Shown here in pieces: positions 1 to 6,507 of a stretch of 64,000 nt of DNA. A model generated the notes under the pieces. The model worked only from the letters and a program-made list of their open reading frames with translations, did no database searches and had not been told where the DNA came from. The position numbers and the translations under genes are program-made. Each line of letters starts with the position of its first letter. The first letter of the stretch is position 1. The DNA lies in assembly GCF_900102225.1 (NCBI RefSeq), contig NZ_FNBF01000001.1, forward strand, positions 1 to 64,000, written 5' to 3'. This DNA comes from Eubacterium pyruvativorans. GTDB lineage: Bacteria > Bacillota > Clostridia > Peptostreptococcales > Anaerovoracaceae.

Positions 1-53
1 ATGCCAGCCTGTCACGCTGGAGGTCACGAGTTCGAGCCTCGTCTTGGTCGCCA
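1..53 (+). tRNA. tRNA-Asp (GTC), 5' end cut by window
   Basis: The anticodon stem ccagc/gctgg encloses a loop with GTC. A T-arm with ttcgagc follows, and the 3' CCA is encoded (51-53). The acceptor 5' strand and D-arm lie before the window. It is the first visible member of a tRNA operon that continues to position 1258. Confidence 0.93.
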
Positions 54-57
54 ATAT

Positions 58-132
58 GCTGGCGTGGCTCAACGGTAGAGCAGCTGATTTGTAATCAGCA
101 GGTTGGGGGTTCGATTCCCTCCGCCAGCTCCA
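58..132 (+). tRNA. tRNA-Thr (TGT)
   Basis: Acceptor GCTGGCG/CGCCAGC, anticodon stem gctga/tcagc with loop ttTGTaa, T-loop ttcgatt, and an encoded CCA at 130-132. It lies 4 bases after the preceding tRNA, so the two are one transcript. Confidence 0.96.
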
Positions 133-146
133 ATTTCATAGAATGT

Positions 147-231
147 CGAGGGATGCCCGAGTGGCTAAAGGGGGCGGACTGTAAATCCGTTAGCTGAGCT
201 TACGATGGTTCGAATCCATCTCCCTCGACCA
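147..231 (+). tRNA. tRNA-Tyr (GTA), long variable arm
   Basis: Acceptor CGAGGGA pairs with TCCCTCG, U8 is at 154, and the anticodon loop is ctGTAaa. A long class II variable arm is present. Discriminator A and an encoded CCA end at 231. The start was set by placing U8 and the seven-pair acceptor. Confidence 0.95.
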
Positions 232-235
232 ATTT

Positions 236-310
236 GCGGAAGTGGCTCAGGGGTAGAGCATCGCCTTGCCAAGGCGAGGGTCGCGAGTTCGAATCTCGTC
301 TTCCGCTCCA
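236..310 (+). tRNA. tRNA-Gly (GCC)
   Basis: Acceptor GCGGAAG/CTTCCGC, anticodon loop ttGCCaa, T-loop ttcgaat, CCA encoded at 308-310. Confidence 0.96.
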
Positions 311-315
311 ATTGT

Positions 316-389
<74 letters not shown>

Positions 390-402
390 TTTTTTTCAAT
401 AT

Positions 403-476
403 GGGCTCGTAGCTCAGCTGGATAGAGCAACGGCCTTCTAAGCCGTGTGTCCAGAGTTCGAATCTCTGCGGGCTCA
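403..476 (+). tRNA. tRNA-Arg (TCT)
   Basis: Acceptor GGGCTCG/CGGGCTC contains two G-U pairs. The anticodon loop reads ctTCTaa. The discriminator A at 476 is followed by ttat, so CCA is not encoded and must be added after transcription. Confidence 0.94.
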
Positions 477-499
477 TTATATTTTTTACCCGGGGATAG

Positions 500-571
500 T
501 GGGGTATAGCCAAGTGGTAAGGCGAGGGACTTTGACTCCCTCATGCGTAGGTTCGATTCCTGCTACCCCAG
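500..571 (+). tRNA. tRNA-Gln (TTG)
   Basis: Acceptor TGGGGTA/TACCCCA, anticodon loop ctTTGac, T-loop ttcgatt, discriminator G at 571. No CCA is encoded. Confidence 0.95.
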
Positions 572-576
572 TGTAT

Positions 577-652
577 GACCCATTAGCTCAGGTGGCAGAG
601 CACTTGACTTTTAATCAAGGTGTCCCGAGTTCGAATCTCGGATGGGTCACCA
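577..652 (+). tRNA. tRNA-Lys (TTT)
   Basis: Acceptor GACCCAT pairs with ATGGGTC, anticodon loop ctTTTaa, T-loop ttcgaat, CCA encoded at 650-652. Confidence 0.96.
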
Positions 653-684
653 TTTGATAAAAAGCGGGATGCCTGGGCCGATCA

Positions 685-770
685 GGAGAGGTGTCCGAGC
701 GGTTGATGGTGCCGGTCTTGAAAACCGGTGATCGTAAGATCCGTGGGTTCGAATCCCACCCTCTCCGCCA
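685..770 (+). tRNA. tRNA-Ser (TGA)
   Basis: Acceptor GGAGAGG/CCTCTCC, anticodon loop ctTGAaa, a long variable arm typical of serine tRNAs, discriminator G, CCA encoded at 768-770. Confidence 0.96.
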
Positions 771-802
771 TAATGATTTGACGATTGTCCGAATTACAGC
801 AT

Positions 803-891
803 GGAGAAGTACTCAAGTGGCTGAAGAGGACGGTTTGCTAAACCGTTAGGGTTCGTTTAGGGCCGCGCGAGTTCGAATCTCGCCTTCTCCG
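803..891 (+). tRNA. tRNA-Ser (GCT)
   Basis: Acceptor GGAGAAG/CTTCTCC, anticodon loop ttGCTaa, long variable arm, discriminator G at 891 followed by a T run. CCA is not encoded. Confidence 0.95.
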
Positions 892-899
892 TTTTTTGT

Positions 900-975
900 A
901 GGGGTATAGCTCAGTTGGTAGAGCAGTGGTCTCCAAAACCACGTGTCGAGGGTTCAAATCCTTCTGCCCCTGCCA
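900..975 (+). tRNA. tRNA-Trp (CCA)
   Basis: Acceptor AGGGGTA/TGCCCCT with one G-U pair, anticodon loop ctCCAaa, T-loop ttcaaat, discriminator G, encoded CCA at 973-975. Confidence 0.95.
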
Positions 976-1000
976 ATTTTTTATGAGCCATGGCTCATTT

Positions 1001-1077
1001 CGGGGTGTAGCGCAGTTTGGTAGCGCAACTGGTTTGGGACCAGTGGGCCGCGGGTTCAAATCCTGCCACCCCGACCA
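1001..1077 (+). tRNA. tRNA-Pro (TGG)
   Basis: Acceptor CGGGGTG/CACCCCG, anticodon loop ttTGGga, T-loop ttcaaat, CCA encoded at 1075-1077. Confidence 0.95.
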
Positions 1078-1089
1078 TCATCATCATTT

Positions 1090-1166
1090 GGGCCACTAGC
1101 TCAGTTGGTCAGAGCATCCGGCTCATAACCGGCAGGTCCTGGGTTCAAGCCCCCGGTGGCCCACCA
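1090..1166 (+). tRNA. tRNA with CAT anticodon (elongator Met or lysidine Ile)
   Basis: Acceptor GGGCCAC/GTGGCCC, anticodon loop ctCATaa, CCA encoded at 1164-1166. The first acceptor pair is G-C, so it is not a typical initiator tRNA. Elongator Met and the Ile tRNA modified by TilS cannot be told apart safely by eye. One T-stem mismatch is present. Confidence 0.9.
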
Positions 1167-1185
1167 ATTTCGTGAAATAGAATAT

Positions 1186-1258
1186 GCTCAGATAGCTCAG
1201 TTGGTAGAGCAGTAGACTGAAAATCTACGTGTCCTTGGTTCAATTCCGAGTCTGAGCA
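1186..1258 (+). tRNA. tRNA-Phe (GAA)
   Basis: Acceptor GCTCAGA/TCTGAGC, anticodon loop ctGAAaa, T-loop ttcaatt, discriminator A at 1258, no encoded CCA. It is the last tRNA of the operon and a terminator follows within about 50 bases. Confidence 0.94.
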
Positions 1259-1309
1259 CTTGCGAACCGCCTGTTCGGGTTTTCCGGACGGGTGGTTTTG
1301 TTTTGCTGC

Positions 1310-1341
1310 AACCGGGAGAACGCTTCCCCGGTTATTTTTTG
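1310..1341 (+). terminator. Terminator of the tRNA operon
   Basis: Stem aaccggg (1310-1316) pairs with cccggtt (1327-1333) and is followed by a T-rich run to 1341. A second imperfect GC hairpin lies just upstream at 1266-1297. Together they close the tRNA transcript ahead of the next promoter. Confidence 0.8.
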
Positions 1342-1370
1342 TTGACAATACCTCTAACTAAAGATATAAT
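1342..1370 (+). promoter_or_regulatory. Consensus sigma-70 promoter for the MarR operon
   Basis: A perfect TTGACA (1342-1347) and a perfect TATAAT (1365-1370) are separated by exactly 17 bases. A promoter this strong in front of a MarR gene suggests it is normally held off by a repressor. The spacer holds a weak imperfect dyad (tct...aga), a possible MarR site, but the match is not strong. Confidence 0.88.
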
Positions 1371-1408
1371 TCAGATCATCAGATCAGAAGCAGACAGGAG
1401 GGGGAGAA

Positions 1409-1861
1409 TTGAAACTGAAATCAGAGGATTCATCGATTGTGATCGGGCTGCACCGCATGGTCAGTGATATGGACCGGGAGACCCGGCAGATCTGCAGTGG
1501 ATTCGGCCTGACGCTTGGACAGTTCGCTGTTTTGGAAGCGCTGCGCACGAAGGGCCCTCTCACGGTAGGCCAGGTGAAAGCGCTGGTGCTCAGTTCCGAC
1601 GGAACCATTCCGGTGATTGCCGGAAATCTGGAGAAGCAGGGGTATATCGTAAGGGAGCAGGACAGCTGCGACCGGCGGAAGTACATTCTGTCCCTGACGG
1701 ACCGGGGCCGGGAATTGATTGACCGGGTTTGTCCGGAAAATAACCGGAGGCTCACGGAGCTGCTTTCGCCGCTTTCGGCGGAAGACAAAAAAGAACTGTG
1801 CAGTGCGATCGGGAAATACCGGGCGCATCGAAAGAAGAATGGAGAAAAGGAGAATACATGA
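1409..1861 (+). CDS. MarR-family transcriptional regulator
   Basis: This 150-residue protein is the usual size for a MarR winged-helix dimer. The central part (about residues 40-100) carries the winged helix: a TLGQFAVLEAL helix, a recognition helix, and a wing near the CDRRKY motif typical of the family's DRR loop. A cysteine lies at residue 29 and another just before the DRR motif, so redox sensing is possible but not shown. The start is TTG at 1409 behind the strong site aggaggggg. The stop overlaps the pirin gene start (ATGA), so the two are translationally coupled. It probably autoregulates the consensus promoter upstream and controls the pirin and ArsC-like genes. Confidence 0.9.
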   Translation: MKLKSEDSSIVIGLHRMVSDMDRETRQICSGFGLTLGQFAVLEALRTKGPLTVGQVKALVLSSDGTIPVIAGNLEKQGYIVREQDSCDRRKYILSLTDRGRELIDRVCPENNRRLTELLSPLSAEDKKELCSAIGKYRAHRKKNGEKENT

Positions 1862-2709
1862 TGAACAGAAAGGTAATCGATCAGACCAGGGGACAGAAAG
1901 CCCGGGACGGGGCAGGCGTCAGCCTGGTCAGAGTGCTGGGAATTCGAACCACGGATCGGTATGATCCGTTTCTGATGCTGGACGCCTTCGACAGTTCGGA
2001 TCCGGAGGATTATATCGCAGGATTTCCGCCCCATCCGCACCGGGGTATTGAGACGGTCACCTTCCTCAGCAGGGGACAGATGACCCACCGGGATCATCTG
2101 GGAACAGAGGCGGTGATTCACGACGGCGAGGCCCAGTGGCTGACGGCCGGATCCGGTGCGGAACATTCCGAGATGCCTTCCGGAGAACGGATGCTGGGTA
2201 CGCAGCTCTGGCTGAACCTTCCGGCGGAATGGAAAATGAAGGCGGCGCCGGCGTATCACGGCATCACCAACGATGAGATTCAGGAATACCCGCTGGAGGG
2301 TGGCAGGCTTCGTCTGGTGACCGGAAACTACCTGGATCATGAAGGGTGGCAGGGCCGGTATCTGCCGCTGGATTTTTATGACATCCATCTGGATTCCCAT
2401 GCCGCTGTGGAGATCCCGGTGCGGGAAGGCTGGGCCGCATTTCTGTTCACTCTGCGGGGGGATGTGACTGTCAGCGGTACACCGGTTTATGAAAAGACGG
2501 CAGCCAGATTAGGAGAAGGAGATCGAGTGCTGCTGGAAACAGGAGAAGAGGCTGCGGAGCTTCTGCTCTACAGTTCCCGCCAGCTGGACGAACCAGTGGC
2601 ATGGTACGGTCCGATTGTCATGAACACCCAGGAGGAACTTCAGCAGGCATTCGATGATCTGGAAAACGGGACCTTCATCAAGGAGGCGGCGGATTATAGT
2701 GACCGATAA
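1858..2709 (+). CDS. Pirin family protein
   Basis: This 283-residue bicupin has the pirin metal-site pattern: HPHRGIET, then H in THRDHLG, then the EHSE segment, all in the N-terminal cupin (about residues 50-110). Pirins bind a single Fe and some act as quercetin 2,3-dioxygenases; many are stress-linked with unknown substrate. The start at 1858 overlaps the MarR stop by ATGA and has aaaggag upstream. An in-frame ATG follows immediately at 1861. Pairing with a MarR regulator and a Spx/ArsC-like protein points to an electrophile or oxidative stress response, which is an inference. Confidence 0.9.
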   Translation: MMNRKVIDQTRGQKARDGAGVSLVRVLGIRTTDRYDPFLMLDAFDSSDPEDYIAGFPPHPHRGIETVTFLSRGQMTHRDHLGTEAVIHDGEAQWLTAGSGAEHSEMPSGERMLGTQLWLNLPAEWKMKAAPAYHGITNDEIQEYPLEGGRLRLVTGNYLDHEGWQGRYLPLDFYDIHLDSHAAVEIPVREGWAAFLFTLRGDVTVSGTPVYEKTAARLGEGDRVLLETGEEAAELLLYSSRQLDEPVAWYGPIVMNTQEELQQAFDDLENGTFIKEAADYSDR

Positions 2710-2726
2710 GAGGAAAGGGTGCATCG

Positions 2727-3074
2727 ATGAACATTCAGATATTCGGAACGAAGAAGAGTAATGATACGAAGAAGGCACAGCGGTATTTCAAGGAGCGGCG
2801 GATTCCGTTTCAGTTCGTAGATCTTCGGGAGAAGGAAATGAGTCCCGGGGAACTGAAGAGCGTAATGCAGGCTGTGGGCGGGCTGGAGCAGCTGCTGGAT
2901 CCGAAGGCGAAGGATCAGGAGGCACTGCTTCTGATCCGATATAGTCCGGAGGAGACGAAATTCGGGAAGCTGCTGGAGAATCAGCAGCTTCTCCGGAAGC
3001 CGGTGGTGAGGAATGGAAAAAAGGCCGCCTGCGGATACTGCCCGGCGGTGTGGAAGTCCTGGGAAACGGAGTAG
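2727..3074 (+). CDS. ArsC/Spx-like thioredoxin-fold protein lacking the usual first-helix cysteine
   Basis: This 115-residue protein matches the ArsC/YffB/Spx fold: strand MNIQIFGT, a first helix beginning KKSNDTKKA, RYFKERRIPFQFVDLREK, and a C-terminal RKPVVRNGKKA. ArsC-family relatives I know carry Cys in the first-helix motif (KKCxDT); here that residue is Ser11. Two cysteines remain near the C terminus in the CGYC segment (about residues 102-105). Loss of the nucleophile argues against arsenate reductase activity. A Spx-like protein-binding role or a different thiol site is possible. It is 17 bases after the pirin gene and probably co-transcribed. Confidence 0.85.
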   Translation: MNIQIFGTKKSNDTKKAQRYFKERRIPFQFVDLREKEMSPGELKSVMQAVGGLEQLLDPKAKDQEALLLIRYSPEETKFGKLLENQQLLRKPVVRNGKKAACGYCPAVWKSWETE

Positions 3075-3145
3075 CGGGTGAACGATTCGTTCACCTCATT
3101 TTTATTGTTTTTTTGTAACGAAACGATATCTCATCCGTCTAACTG

Positions 3146-3322
3146 ATGCAACGGGATAGAAAGGAAATTACACAGAAAACGTTCTTTAAGGCATTGAACG
3201 TGAGGGAGAGTCAGCAGTACCGCGGGGACTCCGGGGAATATACATGGCTGGCATCGATTGCCAGAAATCTTGCCATGGACCAGTTTCGTACACAGGCCAG
3301 GCAGGGCAGCATGCCGGAGCAG
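3146..3322 (+). pseudogene. Remnant of an ECF-type sigma factor (region 2)
   Basis: The in-frame translation contains EITQKTFFKAL, then YRGDSGEYTWLASIARNLAMD and QFRTQAR, which is the region 2 pattern of extracytoplasmic sigma-70 factors (QETFFKAL, WLxxIARNxxxDxxR). The N-terminal start of region 2 and the whole of region 4 are missing. The frame continues into unrelated sequence and a terminator-like hairpin. I therefore read it as a decayed fragment rather than a working gene. No ribosome binding site suits the ATG at 3146. Confidence 0.65.
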
Positions 3323-3350
3323 GAGGGGGTCCTACCCACCCCTCTTTTTT
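3323..3350 (+). terminator. Possible rho-independent terminator
   Basis: Stem gagggg (3323-3328) pairs with cccctc (3339-3344), followed by TTTTTT. It lies at the end of the sigma-factor remnant and would end transcription from the MarR operon. The AT-rich stretch 3370-3560 after it holds no gene that I can support. Confidence 0.55.
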
Positions 3351-3561
3351 CATGCAGCACTGTATGTTCTGTCTCCGTCTTAAAAAATATTTAAGAAATA
3401 ACGAATATTTGTTCGGGAATTCGTACCAAACAATCGAAATGCATTAAACTGGAATTTTTGTTGAAATTCCAATGTAAAATTAATATTTACGATATATTAA
3501 TTACGGTAAACTTTCGAACGGTAAAATCACTGGAAACGCTTGTTTTTCAACGTTTATACGG

Positions 3562-3589
3562 TTGACTTGACACGAGGCTATGCTACAAT
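3562..3589 (+). promoter_or_regulatory. Promoter for the secreted amidase gene
   Basis: TTGACT (3562-3567), 16 bases, then TACAAT (3584-3589), inside an AT-rich region. It predicts a 5' leader of about 130 bases before the ATG at 3724. I could not match the leader to a known riboswitch class. Confidence 0.6.
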
Positions 3590-3723
3590 GAAATTGTTAT
3601 CTTAATATTTCATAAGAGTATTAAGTAACGTGTTGACGATAACTTTTTATGCGTAATCTACGGAGGCATACTCGCTTAGGTGGGTTGTGCAGAAATATGT
3701 GGATGTTGAGATCACAGGGAATT

Positions 3724-5676
3724 ATGAGAGAACACACAGAAACGAAGACAACTAAGTTGCTGCGGGCAGTGATTGTGCTGGCAGCGATGGCAGCCGTCGT
3801 CCTGTTCCTGGGTGTCAGGCAGGCGCAGGCGAAAACCACATCGAAGGTGGAGAAGGCGATTGCGTGGGCGATTGATGCGGCGAATGACCCGGCTACCGGT
3901 TATTCTATGACGAACCGGTGGGGGCCGGATTATGACTGCGGATCTTTCGTCACGTCGGCATTCCGTAATGCAGGCTTCGGGCTCAGCGGATTCACGAATG
4001 TCACTTCCATGCGCTCGGTGTATACCCGGGAAGGATTCACCTGGATCGACTGGGATGATCTGGGTGCCACAGGCTCTCATTCTGTCCCTCTGCTTCTGAA
4101 GAGGGGAGACATTCTGGTGGATCAGGACCGTCATACAGAGCTGTATATCGGCGACGGCATGGATGTGGCGGCACACCAGACCTACGGTCATCCGGAGACC
4201 GGAGATCAGACCGGGAAGGAAGTCAGCGTCTCTGCCTTTTACAATAACTACGGCGGGGTCTCCTGGGACGGAATTCTCCGCTATACGGGAAACACTTCCT
4301 CCGGCACAGCGTCGAAGCCGCAGGAGAATACGCAGCCGGTGGTTACGAATAAACTTGCGAAGTTAACTGTATCCAGCCGGACCTATGACGGGAAAGCAGT
4401 GAAGCAGCCGGTGAAAGTGTACGGGAAGAACGGCGAACGGGTGTCTTCCTCCTCCTACACACTGACGTACAGCGGCGATCTGACCAATGCCGGAAAGGTC
4501 ACTGTGACGGCGAAAGGAAAGAACGGATACAGAGGATCAGTGAAATCCTCTTACAGTATCCGGAAACGCAGCGGCGCCGGTGCGTCCATCGCTTCGATCA
4601 AGGCGCGTCCGTATACCGGGCGTCTCATCACCCCGAGCCCGACGGTGAAGGTGGACGGGAAGAAACTGAAGAGGAATCAGGACTATCAGCTCTCTGCGGT
4701 GAATAACAAGACGAAGGGTACATTGACGGTGAAATTCATCGGTAATTACACCGGAAGTGCAGCGAAGAATTTCTCCATTTCCAAGATCAAGCTTTCGTCT
4801 GTGAAGCCGAAGCTGAAGGAAAAGAAATTCGTATACACCGGGGAGAAGGTGGAACCGGAGCTGGCCATCGGATCTCTTTCCGAGGGAACGGATTATTCGG
4901 TGAAGTACACGAACAACCTGGATGCCGGGAAGGCGTCCATGACCCTGAAAGGGAAGACCATGGTCTTCGGTTCGGCGAAGATCAGTTTCACCATCAGCCG
5001 ACGCCCGATCGGGAAAGTGAGCGTGGATGATGCCACGTATACCGGTGAGCCATTGCTGGCGGAGATCCATTATGAGGATCCGAAGACCACAGCCAGAACG
5101 GATTATAACAATAATGTGAATGCAGGAACCGGCAGCGTCACAATTGTTGGTTACGGCAATTATTCCGGAAAGGTGACACAGACCTTCCGGATTCAGCCAC
5201 GGGACATCGGCGAGTGCCAGATTGAAGGTGTGCAGGATGAGTACCTGTATACCGGATCGAATGTATCCCAGGATCTGCTGGATGTGAAGTATAACGGACA
5301 GGATGCCACCTATAAACTGAAGTACGGCAACCGCAGTTCCATCGGAAAGAAAACGTTCAGCATCATCGGCACCGGGAATTTTAATGGAAAGGTGACGGAG
5401 TCCTTCCGGATCCGCCCCGGCGTCCCGGAGAAGCTTCGGCTGACTCCGATGGCGGCGGCCATGAAGGTGAGCTGGGCGAAGCTGGCAGGCGGTGTGAAAT
5501 ACCAGTTCGGTATCCGCCAGACCGGAACGAAGACCTGGAAGTATGTGAAAACATCGAAGACAGGAGCGACAGTGACAGGACTGAACCGGAAGAAGAACTA
5601 TGTGGTGAAAATCCGAGCTTACCGGGGTTCCGTCTACGGCGAATGGAGTGAAACGGTGATGAAGCGGACGAAATAA
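3724..5676 (+). CDS. Secreted NlpC/P60-like amidase with repeated beta modules and a C-terminal FN3-like domain
   Basis: The protein has about 650 residues. A basic N terminus and a hydrophobic core (about 11-30) end in QAQA, a signal peptide. The catalytic domain (about 37-210) has DCGSFVTSAF with Cys72 and DRHTELYIGDG with His137, the pattern of Amidase_5/NlpC-P60 peptidoglycan amidases found in phage endolysins and cell-wall enzymes. From about 230 to 560 several related modules of 65-80 residues recur, each with a Y-DG/Y-TG turn and a GNYxG-type end. The last 90 residues resemble fibronectin type III. No LPxTG or NPxTN sorting motif is at the C terminus. The start at 3724 fits the signal peptide and a nearby aggga; an upstream in-frame ATG at 3649 is less likely. 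It probably remodels the cell wall. Confidence 0.82.
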   Translation: MREHTETKTTKLLRAVIVLAAMAAVVLFLGVRQAQAKTTSKVEKAIAWAIDAANDPATGYSMTNRWGPDYDCGSFVTSAFRNAGFGLSGFTNVTSMRSVYTREGFTWIDWDDLGATGSHSVPLLLKRGDILVDQDRHTELYIGDGMDVAAHQTYGHPETGDQTGKEVSVSAFYNNYGGVSWDGILRYTGNTSSGTASKPQENTQPVVTNKLAKLTVSSRTYDGKAVKQPVKVYGKNGERVSSSSYTLTYSGDLTNAGKVTVTAKGKNGYRGSVKSSYSIRKRSGAGASIASIKARPYTGRLITPSPTVKVDGKKLKRNQDYQLSAVNNKTKGTLTVKFIGNYTGSAAKNFSISKIKLSSVKPKLKEKKFVYTGEKVEPELAIGSLSEGTDYSVKYTNNLDAGKASMTLKGKTMVFGSAKISFTISRRPIGKVSVDDATYTGEPLLAEIHYEDPKTTARTDYNNNVNAGTGSVTIVGYGNYSGKVTQTFRIQPRDIGECQIEGVQDEYLYTGSNVSQDLLDVKYNGQDATYKLKYGNRSSIGKKTFSIIGTGNFNGKVTESFRIRPGVPEKLRLTPMAAAMKVSWAKLAGGVKYQFGIRQTGTKTWKYVKTSKTGATVTGLNRKKNYVVKIRAYRGSVYGEWSETVMKRTK

Positions 5677-5711
5677 CCGGTTCGGGTGATCATCAGAAAA
5701 GACATAATTTT

Positions 5712-5757
5712 GCAGGGTGCGAAAACGAAATCCTCGTTTCTGCACCCTGCTTTTTTT
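5712..5757 (+). terminator. Rho-independent terminator after the amidase gene
   Basis: Stem gcagggtgc (5712-5720) pairs with gcaccctgc (5742-5750), followed by seven T. The inner arms (gaaaacga/tcgtttc) extend the pairing. Confidence 0.9.
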
Positions 5758-5791
5758 CCCTGCAGAATCAGATTCCCTGATTCAAGCAGGA

Positions 5792-6355
5792 TTATGCTGC
5801 CTGGTCCGGATCTTTCGTCCGGATGCGGGAAGCGATGTAAAGGTCGGATACGCCGTTATAGAGGATGATGAATCCGATGAGGCGGATCACGGTTTTCGCC
5901 ACGCCCATGGCCTGGAAGATCAGGAAGCAGCCCAGGCCGATGGTCAGAACCGCCATCAGGATCGGAACCAGCATCTTCCCGGTTTTCTGACGAATGGCGG
6001 TGACACATTCATACAGATTCGCCACGCCGTCCAGCAGGACCACGAGTCCCACCAGTTTCGGCAGCAGCTCGATCAGAGCGTCCGGTCTGAGGAAAATCCA
6101 GGCCCCCACCAGTGCGATGATGGCGCCGGCAACCAGAAACGGTTTCGTGTATCCCTCCTTCTTCACCAGGGCGATGACCGCCGTGGCGATGCCGTCCGCC
6201 AGCAGAGAAATCCCGATAATCTGGCAGACCAGCTGCATGGTGACCTTCGGCCAGATCAACAGAATCAGGCCAGCGGCCATGCAGATCGCCGCAACCAGAA
6301 GCTTCGAGCGTTTCAGGCTCTTCAGCCGGGCAATTCGTTCTTCTGTATAATCCAT
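5792..6355 (-). CDS. HdeD/DUF308-like integral membrane protein
   Basis: The 187-residue protein is almost entirely made of hydrophobic segments, about six, in three pairs separated by short charged loops. It contains the repeated pattern of DUF308 proteins: helix, LLADG or LLDGV, then short loop. E. coli HdeD, the family's named member, is linked to acid resistance, but the molecular function of the family is unknown. The start is supported by aaaggaggtcc just upstream on the minus strand. It is a single gene, convergent with the amidase gene and divergent from the glycosyltransferase. Confidence 0.8.
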   Translation of the reverse strand: MDYTEERIARLKSLKRSKLLVAAICMAAGLILLIWPKVTMQLVCQIIGISLLADGIATAVIALVKKEGYTKPFLVAGAIIALVGAWIFLRPDALIELLPKLVGLVVLLDGVANLYECVTAIRQKTGKMLVPILMAVLTIGLGCFLIFQAMGVAKTVIRLIGFIILYNGVSDLYIASRIRTKDPDQAA

Positions 6356-6385
6356 TGATAGAGGACCTCCTTTTCATAGCTATTT

Positions 6386-6415
6386 TCTATACAAATCATG
6401 ATTTCTGCATTCCAA
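6386..6415 (-). promoter_or_regulatory. Promoter for the HdeD-like gene
   Basis: On the minus strand, TTGGAA (6415-6410) and TATAGA (6391-6386) are 18 bases apart, about 30 bases before the start codon at 6355. Confidence 0.5.
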
Positions 6416-6441
6416 TATTATAGCATACCGGTCCCCGCATC

Positions 6442-6450
6442 TGCTACAAT
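6442..6450 (+). promoter_or_regulatory. Extended -10 element before the glycosyltransferase gene
   Basis: TGCTACAAT is an extended -10 (TGnTACAAT) without a recognisable -35. It lies about 58 bases before the ATG at 6508. Confidence 0.4.
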
Positions 6451-6507
6451 CATTACCGTGAAACCGAATGATCCGCCCGGCAGCCGGGCGAAAACGAGGG
6501 AGGACCT

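Noticed and set aside
3596-3723. Riboswitch (c-di-AMP or c-di-GMP type) in the leader of the secreted amidase
   Set aside because: Some fragments (cgcttagg, gggttg) recall such classes, but no consistent paired structure or conserved core was found.
3724-5676. Prophage endolysin
   Set aside because: The catalytic domain is phage-like, but a signal peptide, long modules and FN3 end are present and no other phage gene lies nearby.
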